Source: Austropuccinia psidii (lineage: Eukaryota; Basidiomycota; Pucciniomycetes; Pucciniales; Sphaerophragmiaceae). From it: a DNA stretch of 64,000 bases. Below, piece after piece: positions 11,935 to 23,609 of this stretch. The position numbers and the translations under genes were made by a program. The notes under the pieces are model-generated. The model was not told the origin of the DNA and made no database searches. It saw only the letters and a list, made by a program, of their open reading frames with translations. The DNA is taken from positions 75,929,285 to 75,993,284 of the forward strand of contig JALGQZ010000002.1 in NCBI GenBank assembly GCA_023105745.1. The letters run 5' to 3'. How positions within the stretch are numbered: the first letter of the stretch is position 1; the number at the start of each line of letters is the position of its first letter.

Positions 11935-14900
11935 ATGGAAAAACCTACGGTAACAACTGATATCTCTACTCTATCCATACTGGAGAAAGCCAACAAACAA
12001 GCTGAAACCCTCCAACGATTTGGTAAAATCGCCAAGGATATTCATCCCAAGCTTTTATTAGACGGAGGCAATTTCAACTCATGGTCCTCCGACTTAATCA
12101 ACACATGGACTAGCTACTTTGATGATAACCCGCATTACTTTACCTCCAAAGAAAAGGATAACATCTCCCTCCGGAATCTCATATCCGTGTCCTTTATTCG
12201 TAAGAGTATTGACCCCACTCTTTTTGACTCCATCAGAACCAGAATACCCCTCCCGACTGGTAGGACTATTTATCAAGCCATTAAAAATCGTTTCTCTAAA
12301 ACCTCTTGGTCTGCCGTTGTACACCAGCTCAACACTCTGATGCATGCTGGCGACCAATCCTTCAATATGACCACCCATGTCATTACCATCCAAAACGCCA
12401 TCAACAATATTAAAAATCAACTTGATTCAATCGATGAAGACAACTTAATTACAATCTTATATTTCTTATTGGCGCCGCAGTTTAAGGACCAAATAACCAC
12501 TGCCCTTGATACTTGCAAGGCCACCAATCCTGGAATTAAAATTCATGGTGAAGATATCCTGGACATCATTAGACAACTGACTTCCGATCAAATGAACCAA
12601 GAAGATCAACAAATTTCGGGCATTAACGTCAAAGAAAAACCTTTTCCTAAGAAGGGCAAAGACAAAGAAAAAGTCCCTTTGAGGAATAAATCCAGAGGCC
12701 CAAGCAACTCTTCAAGAACCGACGAATGGCAGAAGCAATGGTTGACACCTGACAATCCGTGCTTTTACTACCTGCGGGTCGGTCATTGGGCTCATGAATG
12801 CAAGCTGCGAGCAAAGGCTCAGGATTTTAAAAGCAAAAACCAGAAGTCAAACGATGGTGCGACGGTTGCGGCAATTGGAAGCATTGTGTTATTAGAAAAT
12901 AGTGAAGCCATGCCGGACTCTGGAGCTACTCATTCTGTGGTGGGAGATGTCTCTTTATTTACTAGACTATCCCCTACTAACATGATCTTAACCATGGCAT
13001 CACATGATAAATTTCATGTAGGGGCAATCGGAGACATCGTGCTAAATACTCGAAGCGGACCTCTCACGGTCAAAGATGTACTATACTGTAAGCACATCCC
13101 TGGAATAGTTCTATCCATTGGACGATTCCACTCACAAGGCATATCAATCAGTTTTAAAAACAATCTATTCTATTTTCATCAAAACGGCAATACTTTTCCC
13201 ACTTTTAAGCGCAATTTCCAATGGTTTATTTCTGTATCACCCCCACCTCCTAAATGCATCCCTAAATTGAATCCCGATATTAGACCGCTCATGGGACAAC
13301 AACCGCCCTCGATTAAAATGTTGACTCACCCGACATTTGCGGACAACCCAACAGACACATCCCTATTATGGCATCAACGACTTTCTCATCTTTCTTTACG
13401 AAACATCTCACGTCTGGTAACTTTCAAGGCCGCGGACGGCATACCGCAAAAGAAACTCGAGACCAAATCGATTTTTCAATCATGTGCGCTAGCCAAGAGT
13501 CAACATTCCGCTATTCGATCACCCACCAGAAACCTTATTACTGCGCCTGGTGATGTAGTTTGCGCTGACCTTATTGGTCCACTATCAAAAAGCATCGACA
13601 ACAAAAGGTATATGCTAATTGTTCAGGATGTCTTTTCCCGACTAGTAGCAGCGATACCCCTTCATGACAAAACCAAAGCAAAGATTCAACTTAAAACTTG
13701 GATAACTAGATTTAACAATCACACCCCTTACAAACTACGACGGTTACAAACCGATAATGGATCTGAATTTAGAAATCAAATCTTGGATGACTTCTGGCTC
13801 AACAAGGGATTACTCGGGAATTCAGTGCACCTTACGAACACCTCCGAAATGGACAAATCGAACATTATCCAAAATGGCAAGGACATCCCTCATAGGTGCT
13901 AACTTACCTCCTGCGTTATGGACGTTTGCGTTTAAGCATGCGGCATGGATATTCAACCGGGTACTACACTGCAAAGGACGGGAAACTCCATATGAACTTA
14001 GGACTGGCAAGAAACCTTCTTTTCATCTATTAAGAGTTTTTGGTGCTAAAAGTTATATTCATAATCACCTTCACCAAAAAGATATGAATGTAAGGGCCAC
14101 AATTGGCTATCATTTGGGTATAACCCCTGAATCGAAAGCCTGGTCATGATAAAGTGGTGCGTTTGGCCTCTGTCAAGTTTGATGAGAATGCTTTTTTCCC
14201 TGGAACGCCTAAACCAGGAGCAATTCTCTCCACTATACAAGTAACGAATCTCACATATAATTCCATGATGAAAGAAATGAACCAACAGGACGCGGTAATT
14301 ACGTTGCTCAATACATCTCACGATATGGCCATTACCACACCAACATCATATAAAGATGCACTAAACTCAAAAGAAGCTGACAACTGGAAGGAGGCAATTT
14401 TGAAGGAACTAGAAAGCATGAAGGATGAGAAGGTATTCAAGATGGTTTCGTTATCTCAAGTTTTGAAAACAACGAAAAGAGAAAATATTCTGAGTACTAG
14501 ATGGGTATTTGTTAAAAAACCAACACCCTTACGATTCAAGGCAAGACTTGTAGCCCGAGGCTTTCGACAGATACAAGGTATTAATTTTGATGAAACCTTT
14601 GCGCCCACCCCAACTTTTGCAACATTACGCCTACTGCTAGCCATATCATGCAAGCACCGATGGCCATTGAAGACCTTTGATGTAAAAGTAGCTTTTCTCC
14701 ATAGCTACATTGACATGCCGGTATATGTATTGCCACCAAAAGGTCTAGAGACTGATAAAAATACTATTCTACAGCTAAACAAGGCGCTTTATGGCACGAA
14801 ACAGGCTGCTAGATGCTGGTGGATGCATCTTACAGCAATTTTGAAAGATATTGGTTTCACGGCGAACGCGGAGGATCTTAGTAGCTACTCTTACAAAGGT

Positions 14901-15860
14901 GAACTAGGAAGCGCGCTACTTTGGATTCACGTGGATGACGGCGCTCTAACCGCATCTTCTGACAAACTCCTATCCCACTTAATAATGCAGCTGAACTCAA
15001 GACTAAACATCAAATGGGACGATCATATCTCTTCATTAGTCGGAATAACAATATCTCGTGTCAATGACGGATATCTCCTCTCGCAACCAGACCTAATTGC
15101 CAAAGCTGTTGAAATGTCAAATATTTCAACTACTGCAACCTCACCGCTTCCTCATAATTGTAACCTAATCTCCAATGCTGGCTCAACAATGGACATTGAA
15201 TATCTTCGCCGAATTGGTGTACTTCTATACATATCTCAGGGATCAAGGCCGGACATCAGCTTTGCTGTAAATTATCTGGCCCAATTCTCAATGGGCACTG
15301 ATGTTTCTCACTGGCATGCACTTGAACATCTCCTATCCTATCTTCGACACTCAGCCAATACGGGAACATGGATATCGCCAGATTGCAAAGGCGACGCTTT
15401 CGAATGCTATACCAATGCCAATTGGGGCGGAGAAGGTAGCTGTTCCACACACGGTTTTTTGATGCTTTATTGAGGTAGCCCTATCTCATGGCAATCCAAA
15501 AGACAACCAACTGTCGCGGGGTCTACCTGTCAAGCTGAATAAATTGCACTCTCTTTTTCTGCCAAGGAATGCTTATGGCTATCTAACTTATTTCTAAGTA
15601 CTATTGGTGCACATATTCCCAAAATCTTTTCCGACAACAAAGCCGCGATCAACATCTCCACCAACACTGCGAGCAGAAAACAAACGCGACATCTGCTGCG
15701 GGAGTTTAATTTAATCAATGAACTTATCTGCAAAAACTCCATCACAATACAATGGATCTCAACAAAAAATCAATTAGCCGATATCATCACGAAGGCCTTA
15801 GGAAACCTCAATGTAAAAAAATTTATAGACTTTATTAACGAAGGCCGTATTTGTGGAGGG
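11935..15860 (+). pseudogene. Copia A gag-pol, frameshifted
   Basis: The first frame, 11935-13902, holds gag (NFNSWSSDLINTW near residue 50), a zinc knuckle at about residue 276 that has lost its second cysteine (CFYYLRVGHWAHEC), the protease motif DSGATHS at about 328, GAG-pre-integrase (WHQRLSHLSLRNI), and the integrase core with CADLIGPL and TDNGSEF. Near 13800 the frame shifts to 13757-14149 (NGQIER, KHAAWIFNRV). It shifts again into RT at 14154-15473 (STRWVFVKK, DVKVAFLHSYIDMPVYV, active site HVDDG). RNase H follows to about 15860 with stops. Two frameshifts plus the lost zinc ligand show inactivity. Confidence 0.92.
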
Positions 15861-15863
15861 GAG

Positions 15864-15924
15864 TGTAGTGAAACCTAATTGATTTCATGTTTTCTTCCAC
15901 GACTTTCCATCAACCACAACTTAA
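15864..15924 (+). repeat. 3' LTR of Copia A, left part
   Basis: TGTAGTGAAACCTAATT follows the purine tract 'tttgtggaggggag'. It breaks off at CTTAA, where Copia B is inserted; the LTR resumes at 22692. Confidence 0.9.
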
Positions 15925-16302
15925 TGTGAAAATTAATTAATAGAAAAAACTTTTAAGTTTCTTAGTTCTCAGTACTTTATCAATGGGGCCTTTATTAGCT
16001 TTATTTAGTTCTGTCTTTCTCATCGTTTATTTCTTTTCATTAATGTAATCACCGAGGAGTTACTCTTCAGAACACCATCACAATCTTGTACTATTTTTAG
16101 TGTCTTATGGTATATAAGCAGTACCATTTGACAGTTGTAATGTCTCCCCATCTTTCGACGGTGTTTCTATTTTGTTTATCTCTTAGAACTCCTCAGGTGA
16201 AGTTTTTCTCTTTATTACTAATTTATGCTTCAATATCTGTAATAAACTAAAACCCAATCTTTTGATGGTGTTTCTATTTTGTTTATCTCTTAAAACTCCT
16301 CA
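15925..16302 (+). repeat. 5' LTR of Copia B (378 bp)
   Basis: Starts TGTGAAAATTAATTAATAG and ends TTAAAACTCCTCA. It contains 'ggtatataagcag' (about 16109-16121), a good TATA candidate. A segment 'ggtgtttctattttgtttatctctt...aactcctcagg' occurs twice near the end, an internal short duplication present in both LTRs. Confidence 0.9.
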
Positions 16303-16320
16303 GGTTACGGGCCCAGAAGC
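16303..16320 (+). other. Primer-binding site of Copia B
   Basis: GGTTACGGGCCCAGAAG directly after the LTR. It differs by one base from GGTTATGGGCCCAG, the complement of the initiator tRNA-Met anticodon arm. Confidence 0.65.
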
Positions 16321-16448
16321 GTTATCAAATTAAAGAAATAAGCTTCTTTTACCGTTCAGAAAGATCCTACTACTAACGTAGTAGTAATAAGCTTTACATG
16401 AGCATTCCTAACTCAGACAGCTCCTCAGAATACGAATAAAATTTAACT

Positions 16449-19400
16449 ATGGATCCAAGTGGCATCCCTCCCAATGTGCAGCAAACTGCTGGCTCAAATA
16501 AGCTTATCAACGCTAATCTACTTCGCGACCTGTCCCAACAAGGCCTGTCTCAATCCTTGGAAAGGATGAGCGTAATTGACCATCTTACTTCAACAAACTA
16601 TTCAGTCTGGAGCAACAAGGTGAAACTTGCTTTAAGCATGCGTAATCTTGATGCTTTTCTAAATCCCGAGTGGACCACTTCCCTTAGAGAGGATGAAAGC
16701 GAGGAAAACTGCTTCCTCAGAAACAGTTGCAAGCAAATATATTGCTGGATGGGGGATCGGTTAGATCAGGAAAATTTCGACAAATTCTATGAACATGATC
16801 CTGCTCTAATGTGGGTTAACATAGAAAATCACTATTCTGCCTCCTCCGCCGAAAATTGTGCTTCCATCTTCAAAAAGATATTCAGCCTGTCGATGGATGA
16901 ATCGAATGTTAAAGATTTTATTATAGAAATGCAACACCAATTCAACTTGTTAAAAATGGTGGGGAAGAAAATTTTTGATGTTAATACTCTCACTAAGGTT
17001 CTGGCGTTCTATGTTCTTCAGTCCCTTCCCTCAACCCTTCAAATGACTGCCAACAACATTTACCAATTAACAGAGATATCTGGAAGTATTCCTACCCTTG
17101 ACAAAGTCTTATCTGAAATTTAAATCTCCCTATCTCGGAAAAATGAGCAATCGAAGGTTAGCTTCAATGCTTTAAGAGCTCAAGAAAACAAAAACTGGAA
17201 ATGGAAATGTCGAAATGGAAAACACGGCCCGACTGCACCCCATAGTGAAGATGATTGTTTTGAGCTGCATCCTGAGAAGCTTGAGGCATTTAGGGCTAGG
17301 AGAGTAGGGAGAGAAAAGGCAAAGGATTCTTCTCCAAAAATCTTTGCAACTTACTCTGCTAGTGCTATTTCCAGTAGCGCCATTTTAGATAGTGGAGCAT
17401 CCTACTCCATGTTCAAGGACAGTAGTCGTTTTGTATCAGTGAGAGGAACCTGAATCTCTCTCTCATTGGAAGATGGAAGCAGTATAACTGCTTCTGGAAT
17501 TGGAACCGCAGTCATTCTTTCTAATAACGGCCAGCCTATCTATCTTGAAAATTCTCTGGTCATCCCTTCAATCTCCGTGCCCCTAATTGCCCTAGGACCC
17601 TTTCTTAAAAAGAATTGCAGCTTGATCGGCAAGGGGGAGGCGGTTGAATTAGTCAGCAGTAATGGGGAAACACTGTTGGCAGGGTAGTCTGTGTCAAGCT
17701 TGTGGAACCAAAGGCTAATCGCATCTCTTGTAGGGATGAAGCTCTTGCAATTCATAAAGCATTGAGTCATCCTAGCTTGCAGTATGCCACCAGGATGAGG
17801 CCAGATGTAGACTTCTCCTCAATCAATTGTGAAAATTGTATTCTTTCGAAATTTCATCAACTTCCTTTTTTCCGGTTCCTTTCCATTGGCAAAAATTCCT
17901 TTAGAGTGTATTCACATGGACCTGTGTGGACTTGTATCTCCACTTTCAAAAGGGAAGAACAGGTATATTATTCAAATAGTTGATGGTTATTTGCGTTTCA
18001 GGTTTTCTTACTTGTTAAGTCAAAAATCTTTAGCGTTTGAGGCTTATGCTGAAACCCAAACTAACTATAGGGTCAGGCAAGTGGTAACAGACAATGGAGG
18101 AGAATTCATTGGGAACAATTTCAAAACGTTATTCGCAAATGAAGGGATTGAATGCTTACTAACTGCTCCTCATACACCGCAACAAAACCCCTTTGCTGAA
18201 CGAGCTAATAGAACCCTGCTTGAAAGAACAAGGTGTCTACTTCTGGACTCCAAATTAGATCACTATTGGTGGGGAGAAGCACTCTCCACAGCAACTTATT
18301 TACTGAACAGAACACCTGTTGCATCAATTGGTTTCAAAATACCATTCTCGCTATTTTTTGGGAAAGCCCCAAAGACAGACAATCTTCATCCTTTTGGATG
18401 TCTTGTCTAAATCAATATCGATAAGGCCAACCTCACTTCTAAGCTTTCCCCCCATTCCAACAAGGGATTCTTCCTGGGTTACGAAAAAGGCCATAAAAAC
18501 TACAAGGTCTTTAATATGGTGACTGGTAAGCTGCAAATCACTCATGACTGCATCTTCCAGGATACATCCGTTGGCCTGGAAAATTGCTCCGGGAATCCTG
18601 CAGAAGTCTTTACTGTTTCATCTGTTGAAGCGTATGCTCCTGTTCCTGTCTTGACTTCTGCAGAGGTTGAGGATAGTAGTAGCGTTTCTTCTCATGTATC
18701 GTCACCATCTCCAAGTTGTGCTCAGTCGGGTCATGCTGGTAGTGAACTAGCTGCTGATGCGGCTGAAAATGGATCGCTTGAGCCTGCTTGTTCACTGCCA
18801 AAAGGGTGGGTAATGGAAAATGTACCTGTAGTAGCTCCGAATGACATATCTTCTTCAATTGATACGTCAAATATATTGAACTCGAAAAGGAATAGAGGTA
18901 GAAATGTTGCTATGGCTGCTTCTATTCCCAAAAGCTACTCTCAGGCGATCTCTCATGAAAAATCAGTGGATTGGAAGAAGGCAATTGCAAGGGAGATCTC
19001 AAGCATTGAAGAAAACGGTGTCTGGGTACCAGTTAAGACCCCTTCAAATGCTAACATTTTAGGATCAACATGGGTTTTCAGGGAAAAAGAAGATCAATAT
19101 GGAAGTATTGTGAAGTACAAAGCGCGTTTATGTGTGCAGGGATTCTCTCAAAAGGAAGGGGTAGATTTTAATGAGACTTACGTGCCTATGGGCAGAATGA
19201 CCTCCCTCCGTTTCTTACTAAGCCACTATGCAAGCTTGGATCTTGAAATACATCAGATGGACGTCAAGACAGCTTTTTTGAATGGGGTACCTGAAGAAGA
19301 AGTGTTCATGAAGTACCCTGAAGGATATCCCCATGCAGAAGAATCTGGGACATGTTTAAAGCTGGTTAAATCTCTTTATGGTCTTAAGCAGAGCCCAAGA

Positions 19401-22320
19401 TGCTGGTACAGGAAGCTTACTGATGTTTTCGAGGCACTTAAGTTTAAAGCAAGCAGTGCCGATCCATGTGTTTTTGTTAATTGGGAAGGGGAAATACCGT
19501 TGATGGTTTTCTTGCATGTAGATGATATGATTATAGGAGGGGACAGCAAATCAATCAAGATGTTCAAAGAAAATATTCAGGCGCATTTTGAGATGGAGGA
19601 TTTGGGTGAAATACGATATGCATTAGGTATTAAGGTTTCTCGGGACAGAAAGCTCAAAACCATCAGCTTATCTCAAGAAATATATGTAGACAAGATACTC
19701 GCCGAATTTAGGATGTTGGATTGTAAGTCAGTGGTCACTCCAATGATTCAGGGTACTCACCTTGTTCCTTCCAACAAGGAGGACTTGAGCACCGACTTTG
19801 AATATCGCAAAGCAGTCGGCTTGCTCAATTATTTAACATCATGTACTAGGCCGGATCTGGCCTATGTGATCTCTGCTCTCTCTCAGTTCCTGGAAAAACC
19901 TTCAAGAGACCATGTGGTGGCGTTTAAGCGAGTCCTGCGTTATTTACAAGGAACAAAATCCTATGAACTAACGCTAGGCGGTAATGTACCGACTGAAATC
20001 CAGGGATTGTAAGGTGTGGATATGAAACTTTGATTAAAAATCAAGTACTTTTCCTGTCCTCAAAATTTGTATAAGGTAAAATTCAATTAAAAATAGTAAG
20101 AAATATTATTTTTAAGAGAAAACACGCCAATTTTATTGTTTATAACTTTCTTAGTATAAAACAATAATATTATAAAAATTTATTGTTTTACCAACAATAA
20201 AAATTTATCCAAAAAATACTCTACAAGAGATATTTTAAGGCTACAAAAGAAATTTCTTCAAGAGCAATTTCAATTGGAATTAATTGAGCAAAGAACTGCA
20301 AGCAATTAATTAAAGAACAAAGTCTTTAAAAAGAATATTAAAGAGAAAACACGCCCAAAAGTGACCAGAGTGAATTTGGAAACAAAGTGACAAAGTTTAC
20401 AGTGATGAAAGATGCTTTAATTCACTTTTGGGGTGGTTCAGGGGTAAAAATGATTATAAGAGTTACAAACAATGATTATAATGATTTTTTCACGTGGTTA
20501 AAAGGATTAAAATGATTTAAAAGTGGTGGTTGGAATCTTTGATTGATTGGTTTAACAGTTTTAAACTAATTAATAAAAGGAAAAGATTCTAACATGAAGA
20601 GAAAAGTGGGACAAAGAAGACATTCTTTTATAGCCATCAATTCTCTTACTCCAAAAGTAAAATTTACTCTTGTCAGTCGTGAAAAACAGTCTGACAACAG
20701 AAAAGCCAATTATGGCATCATTGAACCCTGGTTTAGACCAAAAAGGGCTGGTTTAAGCCATTTTTAGCCATTTTTAGCCATTTTAGACCCTTAAATCAGC
20801 CATTACTATAGCAATACCAGGCCTAGAGCCTTCAAAACACGTCAGAATGTGTGTCAGAGTCGTAGAAACCAGTTAAAACTGTTTTTACTCTGATGGTTTT
20901 ATCTTAAGGGTAGTTTTACCCTCTTGGCAACAGCTAAAACTACCCCAGTTGGTATCAAAACCTCATCATCAATTGAGTCCACAGACCCTGTAACTCAATT
21001 CCAGGCCAAAAGTGATGAACTTTTGCGTGAATTTTGACATCCCACGCCTGTCAGCAAGGATTTTGGGGGTCTAGCTCCCCCTTAGAGCTGGAGTTCCTTT
21101 TCCCCCCCAAATTTAATCTTTCCAATTTATTTTTCCTTTAATTCCTCATCATGTATTATACTTATAATTTACACATGTAATTCAATTCAATTATACAGTA
21201 CAATACAGTAATAATTGACACCTCATATGTAAATCAAAGTTCACTTATGTAATACACGCGCACATTTTGACATTTCAATTGAATTCAATTGAAAATACTT
21301 TAATTCCTCATAACTTCTAAACTAAACACAACACCTCAATTTTAACACAAAATTTGATGGTTAACACCACATGTGGTGTGAATTAAATTAAGGTTTTGAG
21401 GATTTTCAACTTTTGTATTGAAAATACTAAAAACTTAATTTAAGCTTATTTAGAGTTGAGTTACAAAAATTTCACTCAGAGGTGACCCCACCTGATTTTT
21501 TATGAGGAATCCAATGGTGAAATAAAATTTATATGTTTATTTATTGGATAAAAAGTTATAATAAATTTTATTTAACTTTTTTCCAAATTTATTTATTTTT
21601 TCACAATTTTGTTAAAATTTCATTTTTACTTAAATTTTTCAAGTATAAATGTAATTATATATTTACAAAATTTAAAGTAATTTTATTTTTAAATTATAAT
21701 TAATTTTTTATTTTGAATATAATTTTATATTTATATTTTTTATTTTTATTTTAATAATATAAATAAATTTATTTTATTTATATTAATATGTTATTTTTTA
21801 TATTTGTGGTCTTTTGGGTATATGAAATTACCTCTAAGGCTCACAGGGATACTCAGATTCTGACTGGGGTAGTAATTTTGATGGAAAGTCTTTTTCCGGT
21901 CATGGAATGATTTATGGGGGTCTTATTTCCTGGAAAACTAAGAAGCAATCAACGGTTGCTTTATCAACAACTGAAGCCGAGCTTGGAAGTCTGGTGGAGT
22001 TAACCCAGGACATTTTATGGTTTAAGAAATTATTGGACGACTTAAAGCTTTATCCTATTATCAAGATGAGCTGTGATAATCAAGGAGCCATTGCCTTGTG
22101 TAATAAGCCCCTGTATCATCACAGAACTAGGCACTTCAACATCCGTCTTAACTGGCTAAGAGATCCAGTCCTGTCTAAATTCGTTTCTCTAAACTATGTT
22201 CCCACTTCTAGCATGTGGGCTGATATTCTCACAAAAGGGCTTGGAAAAATCAAGCATCAAGAATTCAATCAGGTCTTTAAATCTATTGCAGTATCTAGCA
22301 AGAGGGCGTGTGAAAATTAA
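16449..22320 (+). pseudogene. Copia B gag-pol, interrupted
   Basis: Gag opens at 16449 (MDPSGIPPNVQQ; TSTNYSVWSNKVKLAL) and meets a TAA at 17121. Downstream are a C-H-H-C zinc-binding-like stretch near 17205-17265, protease DSGASYSMF (about 17392), a TGA near 17451 and a TAG near 17685. A short frame excursion (17702-17870) covers the integrase zinc domain. The integrase core has HMDLCG, TDNGGEF and FAERANRTL, so the DDE residues are present. TAA at 18408 is the only break before RT (to 20007), with WVFREKEDQYG, DVKTAFLNGVPEEEVFMKYP and HVDDMIIGGD. RNase H (STTEAEL, CDNQGAI, WADILTKGLG) resumes at 21851-22320 after the solo LTR. Confidence 0.92.
20008..21845. repeat. Solo LTR (copy 2), TSD GGGAT
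   Basis: 1838 bp, starts TGTAAGGTGTGGATATG and ends CTCTAAGGCTCACA. Flanked by GGGAT at 20003-20007 and 21846-21850. Removing it with one GGGAT restores the Copia B frame ...IQGYSDSDWG. It is the same family as 6456-9593. There is no internal coding, so it is a solo LTR from recombination between two LTRs; the parent element type cannot be read from it. Confidence 0.92.
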
Positions 22321-22686
22321 TTAATAGAAAAAACTTTTAAGTTTCTTAGTTCTCAGTACTTTATCAATGGGGCCTTTATTAGCTTTATTTAGTTCTGTCT
22401 TTCTCATCGTTTATTTCTTTTCATTAATGTAATCACCGAGGAGTTACTCTTCAGAACACTGTCACAATCTTGTACTATTTTTAGTGTCTTATGGTATATA
22501 AGCAGTACCATTTGACCATTGTAATGTCTCCCCATCTTTCAATGGTGTTTCTATTTTGTTTATCTCTTAAAACTCCTCAGGTGAAGTTTTTCTCTTTATT
22601 ACTAATTTATGCTTCAATATCTGCAATAAACTAAAACCCGATCTTTCGACAGTGTTTCTATTTTGTTTATCTCTTAAAACTCCTCA
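22309..22686 (+). repeat. 3' LTR of Copia B (378 bp)
   Basis: Starts TGTGAAAATTAATTAATAG at 22309 after 'aagagggcg' and ends AACTCCTCA. Same length as the 5' LTR; mismatches cluster near its end (for example 22539-22540 and 22640-22651). Confidence 0.9.
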
Positions 22687-22691
22687 CTTAA

Positions 22692-22964
22692 CACAAATAC
22701 GACGTACCTGTAATTGATATATAAAGAGCCATAATTCTCATAGATTCTCCTCTCTTCAGGGGAGATCTATTCTTTTATTAATTTAATATTCTTTTTATAT
22801 ATTCTTTAAAATTCCAGGTACAATTTCTTTTCTAAATAAAAGGGGAGATTGTAATATATCTATAAATTTTATACATCTTAATTATTAATTAGAACTTTTA
22901 TACATACTACTCAATCTGCATTACGTAATAAACCTTCTAATTAAAAATCTATAAGAGAACAACA
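22692..22964 (+). repeat. 3' LTR of Copia A, right part
   Basis: Continues the Copia A LTR exactly from the interruption (cacaaatacgacgtacc...) and ends GAGAACAACA. 61 + 273 = 334 bp, the intact LTR length. Confidence 0.9.
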
Positions 22965-23235
22965 TTCCTCCCTGTTTCCACATCGACTGAGTTTTTTAAT
23001 TCAAAAATGCTATGCTGATCATGAGAGGTGGTATCCCGCAAAAGGCGCCGTCCAAACATATTTGGATGCCGCTCGGTCTTGGCGAGTTTTGTATGGGGGG
23101 TGGGTTACTAATACTACACTTTCATTGTGATGAACCAAAGCCTGTCATCAAGTGTCACAAGGTCACATCATCATTTTGGTCCAACGAGTATCCTACGGCT
23201 TTAAGCTGCTTTGTAGCATGTTTGGAGCTTCATTG
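22965..23235. other. Pre-insertion host DNA between Copia A and Copia C
   Basis: 271 bp that once adjoined 11462 on its left and 28112 on its right. It is less AT-rich than the LTRs. An open frame begins at 23012 and, with Copia C removed, continues to 28226 (112 codons). No recognisable domain, so not called as a gene. Confidence 0.5.
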
Positions 23236-23609
23236 TATTGTTTAAATATAGCAAAATGTTTTAATAGAATTATGATTTCTAATTGATATTTAAATTGTAC
23301 TAATATCGATGAATAGATACAAAAAATAATAAATTCTTTTAAATATAATTTTTGATTATATTTATATTTTTGATCTCCCCTTTTTAGATGAAACAAAGCA
23401 TACCTGAAAGAATAAAAATAAATAAAATAAATTTTAGTAAAAATAAAGAATCGCGAAGAAGGATCTCCCCTGGGGAAGAGGTTCTGTGCGATACAAAGTT
23501 GCAGTTTATGTAGTAGGAGTTACAAGTCGTGTATCACTTAGTTAGGGTTTGAATATTAGGTTTTAGAATGCTCTAGGAACTTCTTTTGATTCTTCGTAGA
23601 ATCATAACA
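23236..23609 (-). repeat. 3' LTR of Copia C (374 bp)
   Basis: On the minus strand it begins TGTTATGATTCTACG at 23609, right after the purine tract (complement of ctcccctccac), and ends ...TTTAAACAATA at 23236. The final CAATA is an unusual end in place of CA. Confidence 0.88.

Larger units (their letters stand above)
15925..22686 (+). mobile_element. Copia B, nested in the Copia A 3' LTR, TSD CTTAA
   Basis: Complete Copia element with 378-bp LTRs at both ends and a perfect 5-bp duplication, CTTAA, at 15920-15924 and 22687-22691. It is itself interrupted by a solo LTR at 20008-21845. By eye the two LTRs differ at about a dozen positions (about 97% identity), so the insertion is fairly young but not recent. 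Confidence 0.93.
11463..22964 (+). mobile_element. Copia A, full-length LTR retrotransposon hosting Copia B
   Basis: A complete Ty1/Copia element: 5' LTR, primer site, gag-PR-IN-RT-RNase H, purine tract and 3' LTR. The 3' LTR is split by Copia B. Flanking pentamers are TGCCT (11458-11462) and TTCCT (22965-22969), a one-mismatch TSD. After removing Copia B and its duplicated CTTAA the 3' LTR is 334 bp, exactly the 5' LTR length. Dead by frameshifts and stops. Confidence 0.9.
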
